A stretch of DNA of 21,257 bases. Origin: Tannerellaceae bacterium (GTDB taxonomy: Bacteria; Bacteroidota; Bacteroidia; Bacteroidales; Tannerellaceae). This document shows positions 8,942-17,860 of the stretch, one piece after another. The position numbers and the translations under genes were made by a program. Each line of letters opens with the position of its first letter. The first letter of the stretch is position 1. The notes beneath the pieces were generated by a model. It was given only the letters and a program-made list of their open reading frames with translations. It was not told the DNA's origin and ran no database searches. The stretch spans positions 1 through 21,257 of the forward strand of contig JAISRY010000025.1 of the NCBI GenBank assembly GCA_031273385.1, in the 5' to 3' direction.

Positions 8942-9892
8942 CTACAGTCCTAGTTGGGCTGATATCTCCAGCATTTTTTGGATGGGGATGATGGCTTTCT
9001 TTTGGATTTCTTTGTCTACCTGGATTTCGGGGGATTCGGATTTTAGGCAGTCGTATAGTTTTTGGAGGGTGTTTAGGCGCATGAAGCTACATTCGTTGCA
9101 GGCGCAGGTACTGTCGTTGGGCGGGGCGGGGATGAACTCTTTGGCGGGGCTTTGCTTTTTCATCTCGTGGATAACGCCGCTTTCGGTGGCTACGATAAAC
9201 TGTTTCCTGTCCGAATGGATGGTGTGTTTCAGTAGCGCCGCCGTCGAGCCGACAAAGTCGGATATGCGGATGATGGGCTGTTTACATTCGGGGTGGGTGA
9301 TTACCTCCGCTTCGGGGTAGGCGTTCTTCAGCTCCAGGATCTTTTCCAGCGAGAACTTTTCATGGACGTGGCAGGCGCCGTCCCACAGCAACATATTACG
9401 CCCCGTTATGCTGTTGATGTAATTGCCCAGGTTGCGGTCGGGGCCGAAGATGATCGGTGTATCTTCCGGGAAGCTTTCCACGATCTGTCGGGCATTGGTC
9501 GACGTGACGACGATATCCGTCACCGCCTTGACCGCTGCCGTCGTATTGACATACGAGATGACCGTATGCCCGGGGTGGCGGCTTACGAACGCGGCAAACT
9601 CATCCGCCGGACAACTGTCGGCCAACGAGCAGCCGGCTTCGCTGTCCGGTATCAGCACTTTCTTGTCCGGACACAGTATCTTGGCCGTTTCGCCCATAAA
9701 ATGAACGCCGCACAGGACGATCATATCCGCCTCCGTCCTGCTCGCCCACTGCGCTAACGCCAAACTGTCCCCCACAAAATCAGCGATATCCTGTATATCG
9801 CCCGTCTGGTAATAATGGGCTAAAATAATGGCGTTCTTTTCCCTGCACAACGTGCGGATCGCCCCTGCCATATCTTTATCTCTCGTATCCAT
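8942..9892 (-). CDS. nadA: Quinolinate synthase (NadA)
   Basis: Condenses iminoaspartate with dihydroxyacetone phosphate to make quinolinate in de novo NAD synthesis, using an oxygen-sensitive [4Fe-4S] cluster. The 316 residues show ILAHYYQTGDIQDIADFVGDSL near 23-44, FGPDRNLGNYI, HPECKQPI and VGSTAALL. By alignment from memory with the Thermotoga enzyme, the cluster cysteines are C88 (SEAGCSLAD), C174 (GACHVHE) and C268 (NECSFMRLNTL). The start is uncertain. The ATG at 9892 leaves almost no leader after the -7 box at 9901-9908, whereas the ATG of residue 8 (9871) gives an N-terminus like that of shorter homologues. No nadB or nadC is adjacent. The stop abuts a 7-bp array. Confidence 0.96.
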   Translation of the reverse strand: MDTRDKDMAGAIRTLCREKNAIILAHYYQTGDIQDIADFVGDSLALAQWASRTEADMIVLCGVHFMGETAKILCPDKKVLIPDSEAGCSLADSCPADEFAAFVSRHPGHTVISYVNTTAAVKAVTDIVVTSTNARQIVESFPEDTPIIFGPDRNLGNYINSITGRNMLLWDGACHVHEKFSLEKILELKNAYPEAEVITHPECKQPIIRISDFVGSTAALLKHTIHSDRKQFIVATESGVIHEMKKQSPAKEFIPAPPNDSTCACNECSFMRLNTLQKLYDCLKSESPEIQVDKEIQKKAIIPIQKMLEISAQLGL

Positions 9893-9900
9893 AGTATGTG

Positions 9901-9908
9901 CAAAGGTA
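9901..9908 (-). promoter_or_regulatory. Bacteroidetes -7 promoter box for nadA
   Basis: Read on the minus strand the sequence is TACCTTTG, matching TAnnTTTG, and it ends 8 bp before the annotated nadA ATG. Transcription would begin at or within a few bases of that ATG, implying a nearly leaderless message or use of the internal ATG at 9871. No clear -33 element is seen. Confidence 0.5.
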
Positions 9909-10408
9909 GGAATATTTTCAATTCGTTGTCATTATGTTTCCTCCTTGACGTTCCGCTTTTGAGTTTTCAACAATCTATTATTATTATCTTTTTTAAAATT
10001 GAAATTCAAAAATAATATATGATGTATATGATGTATGGTTGAAATGGTTGAAAGAATTTGGGAATATTTCTTGGCTGTTAGGTTATCAAGAGGGGAGAGG
10101 GAGTTATGAAGATGTTATCAACAGTGCCAAATGCTGTTATTTGTATGTATATTAATGTTTTATGGTCTTTTATGGTTACTTTTCAAGAGGTGTTTATAAC
10201 GTAGGGGTGTGGAAAAAAGGGGGGTGGGGGATTTCTCTTTCCGGTGGATAACGGGTGTTGATACGATGTCATAAAGAAGCCCTATCTTTTGTATGGAAAT
10301 TGAAATGGAGCGTGGTATAAAAATAATTCCGGCTCTTGCAAGGAAAGTTTTTAATTTCTCTCCACTACTTATCACCTATTTTTTAACCCGATTTCAACAC
10401 GAAATGGT
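9909..10408. other. AT-rich divergent intergenic region with DnaA-box-like words (weak oriC candidate)
   Basis: This gene-free gap lies between divergent nadA and the RNA methyltransferase. It contains a very AT-rich run (about 9975-10050, including TATTATTATTATC and AAAATAATATATGATG). To its right are DnaA-box-like 9-mers: TTATCAAGA (10083-10091, plus), TTATCAACA (10115-10123, plus), TTTTCCACA (10208-10216, minus), TTATCCACC (10243-10251, minus) and GTATCAACA (10256-10264, minus). TTTTCAACA also occurs near 9970. A melting region beside a box cluster is the layout of a replication origin, but AT-rich DNA yields such words by chance and dnaA is not in view. The only ORF of note, minus 10160-10375, looks spurious. 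Confidence 0.3.
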
Positions 10409-10416
10409 TACTTTTG
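10409..10416 (+). promoter_or_regulatory. Bacteroidetes -7 promoter box for the RNA methyltransferase
   Basis: TACTTTTG fits TAnnTTTG and lies 23 bp before the ATG at 10440. No convincing -33 TTTG is seen at normal spacing. Confidence 0.45.
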
Positions 10417-10439
10417 CATGACATAGAACGATAGACACG

Positions 10440-10976
10440 ATGCGTAAACTCGGCATAACGGAATTAAAGCGGCTCACTCCCGAAGCCTACAGGGAGAGCG
10501 GTAAGATCCCCCTGATCGTTGTACTGGATCATGTAAGGAGCTTAAACAATGTGGGTTCGGTGTTTCGTACAGCCGACGCTTTCAGGGTGGAAGCCCTCTA
10601 TCTTTGCGGGATAACGGCGCAGCCTCCCCATGCCGAAATACACAAGACGGCGTTGGGGGCGGAAGATACCGTCGACTGGCTCTATTTCAAGGATACGCTG
10701 GAGGCGGTCGACAGGCTGAAAAGGGAGGGGTACACCGTCTGCGCCGTCGAACAGGCCGTAGGGAGCGCAATGCTGGACAAGCTGACGCTGGACAGGGGCA
10801 AGAAGTATGCCGTCATCTTCGGCAATGAGGTGAAAGGCGTTCAGCAACAGGTCATCGACCGTTGCGACCTGTGCATCGAGATACCCCAGTACGGGACGAA
10901 ACATTCGTTGAACGTCTCCGTAACAGCAGGAATTGTGATATGGAACCTCTTTAACGAGTTGAGAGTTGAGAATTGA
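10440..10976 (+). CDS. SpoU/TrmH-family (SPOUT) RNA 2'-O-methyltransferase
   Basis: SPOUT-class enzyme expected to transfer a methyl group from S-adenosylmethionine to a ribose 2'-OH in tRNA or rRNA. All three family motifs are present in 178 residues: motif 1 LDHVRSLNNVGSVFRTADAF (~30-49, with the conserved Asn and Arg), motif 2 VIFGNEVKGV (~126-135) and motif 3 IPQYGTKHSLNVSVTAGIV (~149-167), which forms the trefoil knot. It lacks an N-terminal RNA-binding extension, so the target RNA cannot be told from sequence. The last residues (ELRVEN) and the stop codon are encoded by the first units of a 7-bp tandem array, so the original C-terminus may have been slightly different. Confidence 0.93.
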   Translation: MRKLGITELKRLTPEAYRESGKIPLIVVLDHVRSLNNVGSVFRTADAFRVEALYLCGITAQPPHAEIHKTALGAEDTVDWLYFKDTLEAVDRLKREGYTVCAVEQAVGSAMLDKLTLDRGKKYAVIFGNEVKGVQQQVIDRCDLCIEIPQYGTKHSLNVSVTAGIVIWNLFNELRVEN

Positions 10977-10988
10977 GAGTTGAGAGTT
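10956..10988 (+). repeat. 7-bp tandem array, left end of repeat block 2
   Basis: Units in exact 7-bp phase read (GA)GTT, GAGAGTT, GAGAATT, GAGAGTT, GAGAGTT. The array begins inside the methyltransferase coding sequence, and its third and fourth units supply the TGA stop (10974-10976). It is the inverted counterpart of the AACTCTC array at 11285-11345. Confidence 0.88.
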
Positions 10989-11254
10989 AAGAGGCTCTCG
11001 GAGAGAGCTAACATAGCTAGGCAGTAGCCTAAGGCTACTGTATACGAATGGATTACCACCTCCTCCCTCTTGCCTCCATCGGAGGCAAACCTATCGACAG
11101 GTGATTCCTCCGATATATTTTTATGACGCATTACACCGGACACCGTAAAACAGGTTTGCCTCCGATGGAGGCAGGGGTAGGGTGATAATCCATTCGTATA
11201 CAGTAGCCTTAGGCTACTGCCTAGCTATGTTAGCTCTCTCCGAGAGCCTCTTAA
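10987..11254. repeat. Perfect 69-bp inverted repeat with nested inner stem
   Basis: Arms 10987-11055 and 11186-11254 are complementary at all 69 positions. Inside them an inner perfect 22-bp stem (11071-11092 with 11152-11173) nearly continues the helix, leaving a ~59-nt terminal loop. Each arm is itself a string of small palindromes: GCTCTC-GGA-GAGAGC, CAGTAGCC-TAA-GGCTACTG and, on the inner stem, TGCCTCC-ATC-GGAGGCA. The arms can therefore fold individually or with each other. The GCTCTCGGAGAGAGC palindrome occurs a third time near 11265. No T-run follows the stem on either strand. Confidence 0.92.
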
Positions 11255-11281
11255 CTCTATATATGCTCTCGGAGAGAGCAC

Positions 11282-11955
<674 letters not shown>

Positions 11956-11987
11956 GCCGTAAATTTAATGGTTTTATTGATAGGCGC

Positions 11988-12017
11988 TTTGAAGTGTCGT
12001 TCTTTTTTGTAGTTTTG
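11988..12017 (+). promoter_or_regulatory. Bacteroidetes promoter (-33 TTTG, -7 TAGTTTTG) for the ABC transporter
   Basis: TTTG at 11988-11991 and TAGTTTTG at 12010-12017, separated by 18 bp, match the Bacteroidetes -33/-7 pattern. This is the best promoter match in the window. It lies 35 bp upstream of the transporter ATG. Confidence 0.6.
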
Positions 12018-12052
12018 TCTCCATAAAGAATCAAATGAACTGACATCAGGAA

Positions 12053-14962
12053 ATGAACGAAATTATCCTTAACGGGCTACTGAATCTGTTTGCCGTCTTT
12101 GCCTCTATCGTAAAGATAGAGAAAGAGCAGGCGATCGAGGCGGTTCATTCCTACCTGTCGAGCCATTTCGGCGTCCGTTCACACAAGGAATATATCGAGC
12201 TGTACAACGAACTGCGGAGCATGTACGACGATTCGATGTATGCCATCAACAAAGAAAAGGTAGTCTATAATATATGTAAGCAGATGACGGCGAAGCTGGC
12301 GGCGGAGGAGCAACTGTTGCTGCTGGTTCGTTTCATGGAGTTCGCCCGCCGGAACAGCGGCGAGTTTGAGCGCCACCTGCCGATGTTCCGCGCCGTTTCC
12401 GAAGTTTTCAATATCCCGGAGGATGAGTTTTCCGATACCCTTTCGTTCCTCGTGGGGGCGCCCTCGTCGGCTATCCTGACGATAAGCGGCGAAGAGAAAG
12501 CGGCGGGGCATCATATCCGGCGCGAGGGGATGGAGGGGCATATCCGCGTCTGGCTCATTAGGCGTTTCGGGCGGTATCTCTTTACCTACGAGGGCGGGGG
12601 GATGATTTTTATGAACGATATACCGGTGGCTTCCGGCATCTTTTATACCTGGCAACACAGCGGCGTGGTGAAGGGGCCGCATATCCTCCCCGTCTATTTC
12701 AGCGATTTACAGGCTGTCTTCAATAAGGATAAACAGGCGGGGCACGTCTTCCTTTCGGGGAGGGACGTCCGCTTCTCTTTCAGCCATTCCACCGCCGGGC
12801 TGCACAACTTCTCGTTCGACCTTGAGTCGGGGCAGCTGGTCGCCATTATGGGCGGAAGCGGGGTGGGGAAGTCTACGCTGCTGGGTATCCTGAACGGGAA
12901 TATCCGTCCCGACAGCGGGACGGTCACCCTCAACGGCTATCCGGTGGATACGCCCGGGACGCGGCAGTTGATCGGCTTTGTACCGCAGGACGATTTGCTG
13001 ATCGAGGAGCTTACCGTGTATCAGAACCTGTGGTTTACGGCGCGTTTCTGTTTCGACGGCCTGTCGGGGGAAGAGATCGAACGGCGCGTGAACCAGGCGT
13101 TGAAAGACCTGTCGCTAACCGACATCAAAGACCTCGAAGTCGGCTCGCCCATCCGCAAGACCATCAGCGGCGGACAGCGTAAACGGCTCAACATCGCCTT
13201 GGAGCTTATCCGCGAGCCGGCAGTCCTCTACCTGGACGAACCCACCTCGGGGCTCTCCTCTTCCGACTCCGAAAAGGTGATGATGCTGCTGAAAGAACAG
13301 ACCCACAAGGGGAAACTGATCGTGGTCAACATCCACCAGCCCTCTTCCGAGATATACAAGCTGTTCGACCGCCTCTGGCTACTGGACAAGGGCGGCTATC
13401 CCGTCTACGACGGCAATCCGATCGAGGCGGTCACCTATTTCAAACATGCGGCGAAGTACACCGACCAGGGCATCAGTGTATGCAGCGCCTGCGGGAACGT
13501 CAATCCCGAACTGATCCTGAATATCATCGACTCAAAGATGATCGACGATTCGGGGAACCAGACGGATAGCCGCAAGTTCACCCCCGAAGAGTGGCACGGG
13601 ATGTACCTGGAGGCGCGCCCCTCATTCCCGGCGGTAAAGAGGGAGGCGCTGCCCGGCAATAAACAGAAGAACCCCTCATGGCTGAAGCAGTTCCTGATCT
13701 TTTCGGAGCGGAACGTCCTGACGAAGCTCACCGACCTGCAATACCTCTCCATCGCCCTGCTCGAAGCCCCTTTGCTGGCCTGGATCGTCGCCCTGCTGAC
13801 CAAGTTCGCCCCCGACGGGCAGTATACCCTGCTGGGGAATAAGAACTTCGTTTCCTATATCTTTATGTCGATCATCGTCGTCACGTTCATCGGGTTAAGC
13901 ATCAGTGCGGAAGAGATCATCAAAGACCGGACGATCCTGAAGCGGGAGCGTTTCCTGCGCTTGAGCCGGAGCAGCTATTTGAGCGCGAAGATGTTCTACC
14001 TGTTTGTCCTGTCGGGCGTCCAAACCCTGCTGTTTATCCTCGTCGGGAATAGCATCATCGAAGTGGGGCGCGAGATGTTTACTGCCTGGTGGGTGGCGTT
14101 ATGGACGGCCGCTTTCCTGGCGAACCTGACGGGGCTATGGCTTTCGCAGACGCTCAATTCGATCGTTTCGATCTATATCACGATCCCTTTACTGCTGATC
14201 CCGCAGATATTGCTCTGCGGCCTGGTGATCCCTTTCGGGGACTTGAATACCAAAGCGGGCGATACGAACCTGGTACCTTTGATCGGCGAAGCGATCCCCT
14301 CCCGTTGGGCGTTCGAGGCGTTGATGACGGAGCAGTTTACGGAGAATAGCTATAACCGGCTCTTTTTCCCGATAGAGAAAGAAAAGTTCGCGGCGCAGTA
14401 CTACAAAGACATCCACCTGCCCGAAGTGCGCCGCCTGGCGGAGGAATATGCCAAGGGCGAGCTTTCGGTGAAGCAGGCCGTCGACAATGAGATGCGCATC
14501 CTTGGGCGGGCGGCGCGTATCCAGGCTCCTCTTCCCGGCGAGCCGTATGCCTTTTACCTGGACAGAGCCGACTCCGCCTTGCGCGTCCGGGCGCACAACT
14601 TCACCGCCTACATGGATCAAACCCTGCAAAAACAGGCCGGCGAAAAGGGCGGCGAATGGATCAACAGGCAGAGGCAAACCTATCATAACGAGGCGGTCGA
14701 GGCGCTGGTGACGGGGCAGGGAAACCGCTTCTTCAAACGAGCCGGCCACCGCATCTATCCCCGGATAGGACAAATTTACCTGCCGCCGGAGAATAGCTGG
14801 GGACGGGCGCCGTTCTATAGCCACCGGAAACAGGTAGGAGGCTATTCCTTTTCGACCTATTCGTTTAATTTAATGGTTCTCTATTCCTTTGCGGTTTTAG
14901 TTATAATGGCTATATTCGCGGAGATTCCAGGGAGATACCTCAGAAGCAGAAATGAATTTTAA
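12053..14962 (+). CDS. ABCG-like ABC transporter (fused ATPase and permease) with TerB-like N-terminal domain
   Basis: This 969-residue fusion starts with a helical region (~1-135, MNEIILNGLLNLFAVFASIVKIEKEQ...) resembling TerB-like domains, followed by a beta-rich segment (~155-240). The nucleotide-binding domain has Walker A GGSGVGKS at 267-274, signature ISGGQRKR from 371, Walker B VLYLDEPTSGL with D395/E396, and an H-loop in VVNIHQPS. An ABC2-type permease follows with helices near 565-585, 599-620, 644-668, 680-700 and 702-727, a charged extracytoplasmic loop (~730-935) and a last helix near 940-960. Order and motifs resemble ABCG half-transporters, which work as dimers. The substrate is unknown. 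A lipoprotein gene follows by 36 bp and is probably co-transcribed. Confidence 0.93.
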   Translation: MNEIILNGLLNLFAVFASIVKIEKEQAIEAVHSYLSSHFGVRSHKEYIELYNELRSMYDDSMYAINKEKVVYNICKQMTAKLAAEEQLLLLVRFMEFARRNSGEFERHLPMFRAVSEVFNIPEDEFSDTLSFLVGAPSSAILTISGEEKAAGHHIRREGMEGHIRVWLIRRFGRYLFTYEGGGMIFMNDIPVASGIFYTWQHSGVVKGPHILPVYFSDLQAVFNKDKQAGHVFLSGRDVRFSFSHSTAGLHNFSFDLESGQLVAIMGGSGVGKSTLLGILNGNIRPDSGTVTLNGYPVDTPGTRQLIGFVPQDDLLIEELTVYQNLWFTARFCFDGLSGEEIERRVNQALKDLSLTDIKDLEVGSPIRKTISGGQRKRLNIALELIREPAVLYLDEPTSGLSSSDSEKVMMLLKEQTHKGKLIVVNIHQPSSEIYKLFDRLWLLDKGGYPVYDGNPIEAVTYFKHAAKYTDQGISVCSACGNVNPELILNIIDSKMIDDSGNQTDSRKFTPEEWHGMYLEARPSFPAVKREALPGNKQKNPSWLKQFLIFSERNVLTKLTDLQYLSIALLEAPLLAWIVALLTKFAPDGQYTLLGNKNFVSYIFMSIIVVTFIGLSISAEEIIKDRTILKRERFLRLSRSSYLSAKMFYLFVLSGVQTLLFILVGNSIIEVGREMFTAWWVALWTAAFLANLTGLWLSQTLNSIVSIYITIPLLLIPQILLCGLVIPFGDLNTKAGDTNLVPLIGEAIPSRWAFEALMTEQFTENSYNRLFFPIEKEKFAAQYYKDIHLPEVRRLAEEYAKGELSVKQAVDNEMRILGRAARIQAPLPGEPYAFYLDRADSALRVRAHNFTAYMDQTLQKQAGEKGGEWINRQRQTYHNEAVEALVTGQGNRFFKRAGHRIYPRIGQIYLPPENSWGRAPFYSHRKQVGGYSFSTYSFNLMVLYSFAVLVIMAIFAEIPGRYLRSRNEF

Positions 14963-14998
14963 AAATAAAAGAGCGTAAATTTAATTAGAGAAACAACA

Positions 14999-15832
14999 AT
15001 GGAAAAAAGAATGATGAGCCTGCTCGTTGCAGCAGCATTTATGTTTAGTTTGACGGCATGTAGCGGCGCGAAAAAGCAGGGAGAAGAAACCGCCGCCCAA
15101 GCGGAAGAGGCCGCCGTTATCGCAGGAAGCGTCCCCAAAAGCCTGTTGGCCGAAGAGGTGAAAACGGAGACCGTCCAGTTGCTGAGAGACCTGCCGGATT
15201 CGGATATTCCCTACCGCATGGCCACCGGCGAAGTGAAAATGGGAGTGGGCGACCTGTCGTATATGTTGCCGGTATCGAAAGCGTCCGAATTGACGACGCC
15301 GGCGCAGAAAGCCCGCGCTATCGGGATCTATTTCGCCGACTACAACATCCTCAAAGCGTTGGGACAGCCGACCGCCGACGTGGAGGGCGTATTGGCCAAG
15401 CTGACCTCCGGCCTCAACATCACCTACCTGCTGAATATCCTCCAGCAGGAGCCGCCTGCGCCCTCGTCCCACGACGAGTACGCCAAGTTCCTCGAAGAGC
15501 GGGAAGACCGGATCATTGAAGCGCTGGCAGCCGACGACAAGGTGGATATCCAGATCGAACTGCTTGGCGGCCTGACAGCCGAACTGGCGCTCGTCTATGC
15601 CAACCCGTCGCTGGTGGTACAGGGCGACGTCGCCACCGCCGGGCTGACCGATAACCAACTGAAGCGGTTGGACATACTGGGGCAGATCACCGCCGACCTG
15701 GCCGCCTATTACCCCGACCTGGCACAGTTGGCCGACATCATCAGCCCCTTAAAAGATAAAGTGGCCTCCGTCAAGGCAGCCCGCAACGCCAATGCCGAAA
15801 TCACCGGTATCCGCGACGCCCTGCTGAAGTAA
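14999..15832 (+). CDS. Predicted lipoprotein of unknown function
   Basis: A 277-residue protein with a lipoprotein signal peptide: MEKRMMSLLVAAAFMFSLTAC with lipobox LTAC and lipidated Cys21. The linker after it is Ala/Glu/Gln-rich, and the rest is alpha-helical and acidic (for example YAKFLEEREDRIIEALAADDKVDIQ). I do not recognise the family. It sits 36 bp after the ABC transporter with no clear promoter between, which suggests a periplasmic or outer-membrane partner, but this is inference from position. Its 3' end faces the end of the receiver-phosphatase gene with only 19 bp between, leaving no room for a separate terminator. Confidence 0.85.
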   Translation: MEKRMMSLLVAAAFMFSLTACSGAKKQGEETAAQAEEAAVIAGSVPKSLLAEEVKTETVQLLRDLPDSDIPYRMATGEVKMGVGDLSYMLPVSKASELTTPAQKARAIGIYFADYNILKALGQPTADVEGVLAKLTSGLNITYLLNILQQEPPAPSSHDEYAKFLEEREDRIIEALAADDKVDIQIELLGGLTAELALVYANPSLVVQGDVATAGLTDNQLKRLDILGQITADLAAYYPDLAQLADIISPLKDKVASVKAARNANAEITGIRDALLK

Positions 15833-15851
15833 AGAGTATTCCCCTTTCCCC

Positions 15852-17018
15852 TCAGTGTCCGTTATAGATAATGGATAGCAGGGTGATATCATCCGATTGA
15901 ACGGTTCCGTCGGCGAAGTCGTCGATGGAGCCGGCCACTCTCCTGACCATCTCTTCGGGGTGGCATCCTTTCATGGCTTGGCAGCGTTCCATGAGGCGTG
16001 CGTTGCCGTAAGGCTCCTTGCGGAGGTTCATCGCTTCGGTCACGCCGTCGGTATAGAGGAAGAGGCTGTCGCCCGGGCGGAGGATGGCCTCTTTTTCGTG
16101 AAACGCCGTATCGGGGTATGCGCCGAGAATCATATCGTTCGTCAGCGGGAGAAACGACACCTCCCCCTCCTTGCGGATCAGGACGGGGGGATTATGCCCT
16201 GCATTGCAATAGGTAACGGCGCCCGATTGGATGTCCATGATACCGTAAAAGGCGGTGACGAACATATCGTTTACGCTCTCCTGGCAAAGGATCCGGTTGG
16301 AACGCATCATGCATTGGGAGGCGGAGTTTTCGGCGAGGGCGATAGCGCGGATCACCGTACGGCTGATCGCCATAAAGATAGCGGCGGGGATGCCTTTCCC
16401 CGACACGTCGGCCACGACGAAGCCCAGCCGTTCGCCGTCGATCAGGAAGAAATCATAGAAATCACCCCCCACGTAGGCGGCGGCATTCATGGAGGCATAG
16501 ATATCGAATGTCGGCAGCGCGGGGAAGGGGGGGAACTTCTTGGGGAGGATGGTCTCCTGTATCTCTTTTGCCACTTTCAGGTCCGACTGTATCGACTTGA
16601 GCTGCGTATGCTCTTTCTGGGCGTTCTTGATAAAGGCGATCTGCTCTATCGCCTTTTCGATCGTACATTCCATATCTTCGAGGTTGATCGGCTTTGTGGT
16701 AAAGTCGAACGCTCCCCTGTTCATGGCTGTACGGATGTTCTCCATATCCCCGTAGGCGGAGACCATGATGCATTTCAATGCCGGGTTGCGCATCTCGTTT
16801 ATGCGGGTCAGCAGGGTCAGCCCATCCATTTCAGGCATATTGATATCACTCAGGATGATGTCGAAATCAGGGTGTGCGAGGAGCATTTGCAAGGCTTCCA
16901 CACCGTTGTGCGCAAAGGAAAAGGCGTACTCTCCCCGTTTGATTTTCCGGCGGAAATACTGGGTCAGCAGTATTTCCATATCCTGTTCGTCGTCGACGCT
17001 TAAAATCTTGACTGGCAT
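15852..17018 (-). CDS. Response regulator with PP2C/SpoIIE-type serine phosphatase output
   Basis: The 388 residues begin with a receiver domain (~1-125; acidic pair D9/D10, phospho-acceptor D58 in SDINMPEMDG, TTKP lysine). A helical linker (KEHTQLKSIQSDLKVAKEIQETILPKKFPP) leads to an RsbU/SpoIIE-type PP2C domain with metal-binding motifs VGGDFYDFF, VADVSGKGIPAA, NAGHNPPVL, LYTDGVTEA and SDDITLL, all intact. Phosphorylation of D58 would be expected to control dephosphorylation of a STAS-domain protein. It is the last gene of the minus-strand signalling operon, 5 bp after the soluble histidine kinase, which is its likely phosphodonor; the STAS protein encoded first in the operon is its likely substrate. 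Confidence 0.94.
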   Translation of the reverse strand: MPVKILSVDDEQDMEILLTQYFRRKIKRGEYAFSFAHNGVEALQMLLAHPDFDIILSDINMPEMDGLTLLTRINEMRNPALKCIMVSAYGDMENIRTAMNRGAFDFTTKPINLEDMECTIEKAIEQIAFIKNAQKEHTQLKSIQSDLKVAKEIQETILPKKFPPFPALPTFDIYASMNAAAYVGGDFYDFFLIDGERLGFVVADVSGKGIPAAIFMAISRTVIRAIALAENSASQCMMRSNRILCQESVNDMFVTAFYGIMDIQSGAVTYCNAGHNPPVLIRKEGEVSFLPLTNDMILGAYPDTAFHEKEAILRPGDSLFLYTDGVTEAMNLRKEPYGNARLMERCQAMKGCHPEEMVRRVAGSIDDFADGTVQSDDITLLSIIYNGH

Positions 17019-17023
17019 AGCTT

Positions 17024-17860
17024 TTATTTCTTTTGTGATAGGGGAAGTGAAATCGTGAAACGGGTAAACTCGTTGACCTTCGTTTCCATTTCGATCGTTC
17101 CGTTATGTTTACCTTCGATGATTGATTTGCTGATGGAAAGCCCCAGCCCCGTTCCTTCGCCGATGGGCTTGGTCGTAAAAAAGGGGGTGTATAGCTTTTC
17201 GTTTACTTCGTCGGGGATGCCGGTGCCGTTGTCTTCGATGACGAGGCGAACCTGCTCCCCCTCTTTCCTTACGCTCACCTTTATGGCGGGCGAATAGGAG
17301 CTATCCGAAGCCGCTTTCAGCTTGCTGTAGACGGCGTAGCAGGCATTGTTCATGATGTTGAGGACGGCACGGCTCATGTCTTGCGGGATGATGTCGACGA
17401 GGGGGATATCCTCTTCGTACTCTTCCCGGATGCTGACGTTGAAATTCTTGTAGCCGGCTCTTACGGCATGGTAGGAGAGCCAGACGTATTCGTGGACAAG
17501 CTCCCTCAGGTCGGTCGGCAGATAGTCGTCTTTCCCGCGCGAATAGAGGAGGATGCCCCGTATGATGTTGGATACGCGGTTGCCGTTTTCCTCTATCTTG
17601 GCGATATTGCCTTTCAGGTCGGAGAGGATGTCGTCGATCTCCTCTTTGGACGCTTCGGGAAAGGCCTCCCGCACTTCCGAAAGCGCCTCTTCCAGGTCTT
17701 TCAACAGTTTGGAAGAGAGCTTGCTGAAGTTGATGACAAAATTCAGGGGATTCTGTATTTCGTGAACGATACCGGCGCTGAGCATGCCCAGGGAGGCCAG
17801 TTTCTCCTGTTGGCTGATCTGCTGTTCCAGGTGTTCTATTCGTTTATTCAAGTCGTTCAT
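17024..17860 (-). CDS. Soluble sensor-less histidine kinase with intact H-box
   Basis: A 278-residue cytoplasmic kinase. A short coiled coil (~1-20) leads into a HisKA domain with phospho-acceptor H33 in GIVHEIQNPLNFVINF. The ATPase domain has N-box NIMNNACYAVYSK, G1 VIEDNGTGIPDEV, F-box FFTTKPIGEG and G2 GTGLGLSISKSI. There is no sensor domain or membrane segment, so input must come from a partner, plausibly the upstream membrane-anchored pseudokinase, whose dimerisation helix is clearly paralogous (LASLGMLSAGIVHEIQNPLN against FATVGLLTKGLVDRILNPLN). Its start lies inside the 3' end of that gene (17-bp overlap), which implies translational coupling. The receiver-phosphatase gene follows 5 bp later. 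Confidence 0.94.
   Translation of the reverse strand: MNDLNKRIEHLEQQISQQEKLASLGMLSAGIVHEIQNPLNFVINFSKLSSKLLKDLEEALSEVREAFPEASKEEIDDILSDLKGNIAKIEENGNRVSNIIRGILLYSRGKDDYLPTDLRELVHEYVWLSYHAVRAGYKNFNVSIREEYEEDIPLVDIIPQDMSRAVLNIMNNACYAVYSKLKAASDSSYSPAIKVSVRKEGEQVRLVIEDNGTGIPDEVNEKLYTPFFTTKPIGEGTGLGLSISKSIIEGKHNGTIEMETKVNEFTRFTISLPLSQKK

Noticed and set aside
10160..10375. Minus-strand ORF of 71 codons in the nadA/methyltransferase gap
   Set aside because: AT-rich, low-complexity product, no -7 box or domain, and it occupies the control region of divergent genes.
15897..17003. Plus-strand ORF of 368 codons opposite the receiver-phosphatase gene
   Set aside because: It lies wholly antisense to the receiver-PP2C gene, whose motifs are complete, and its His-rich product shows no family.
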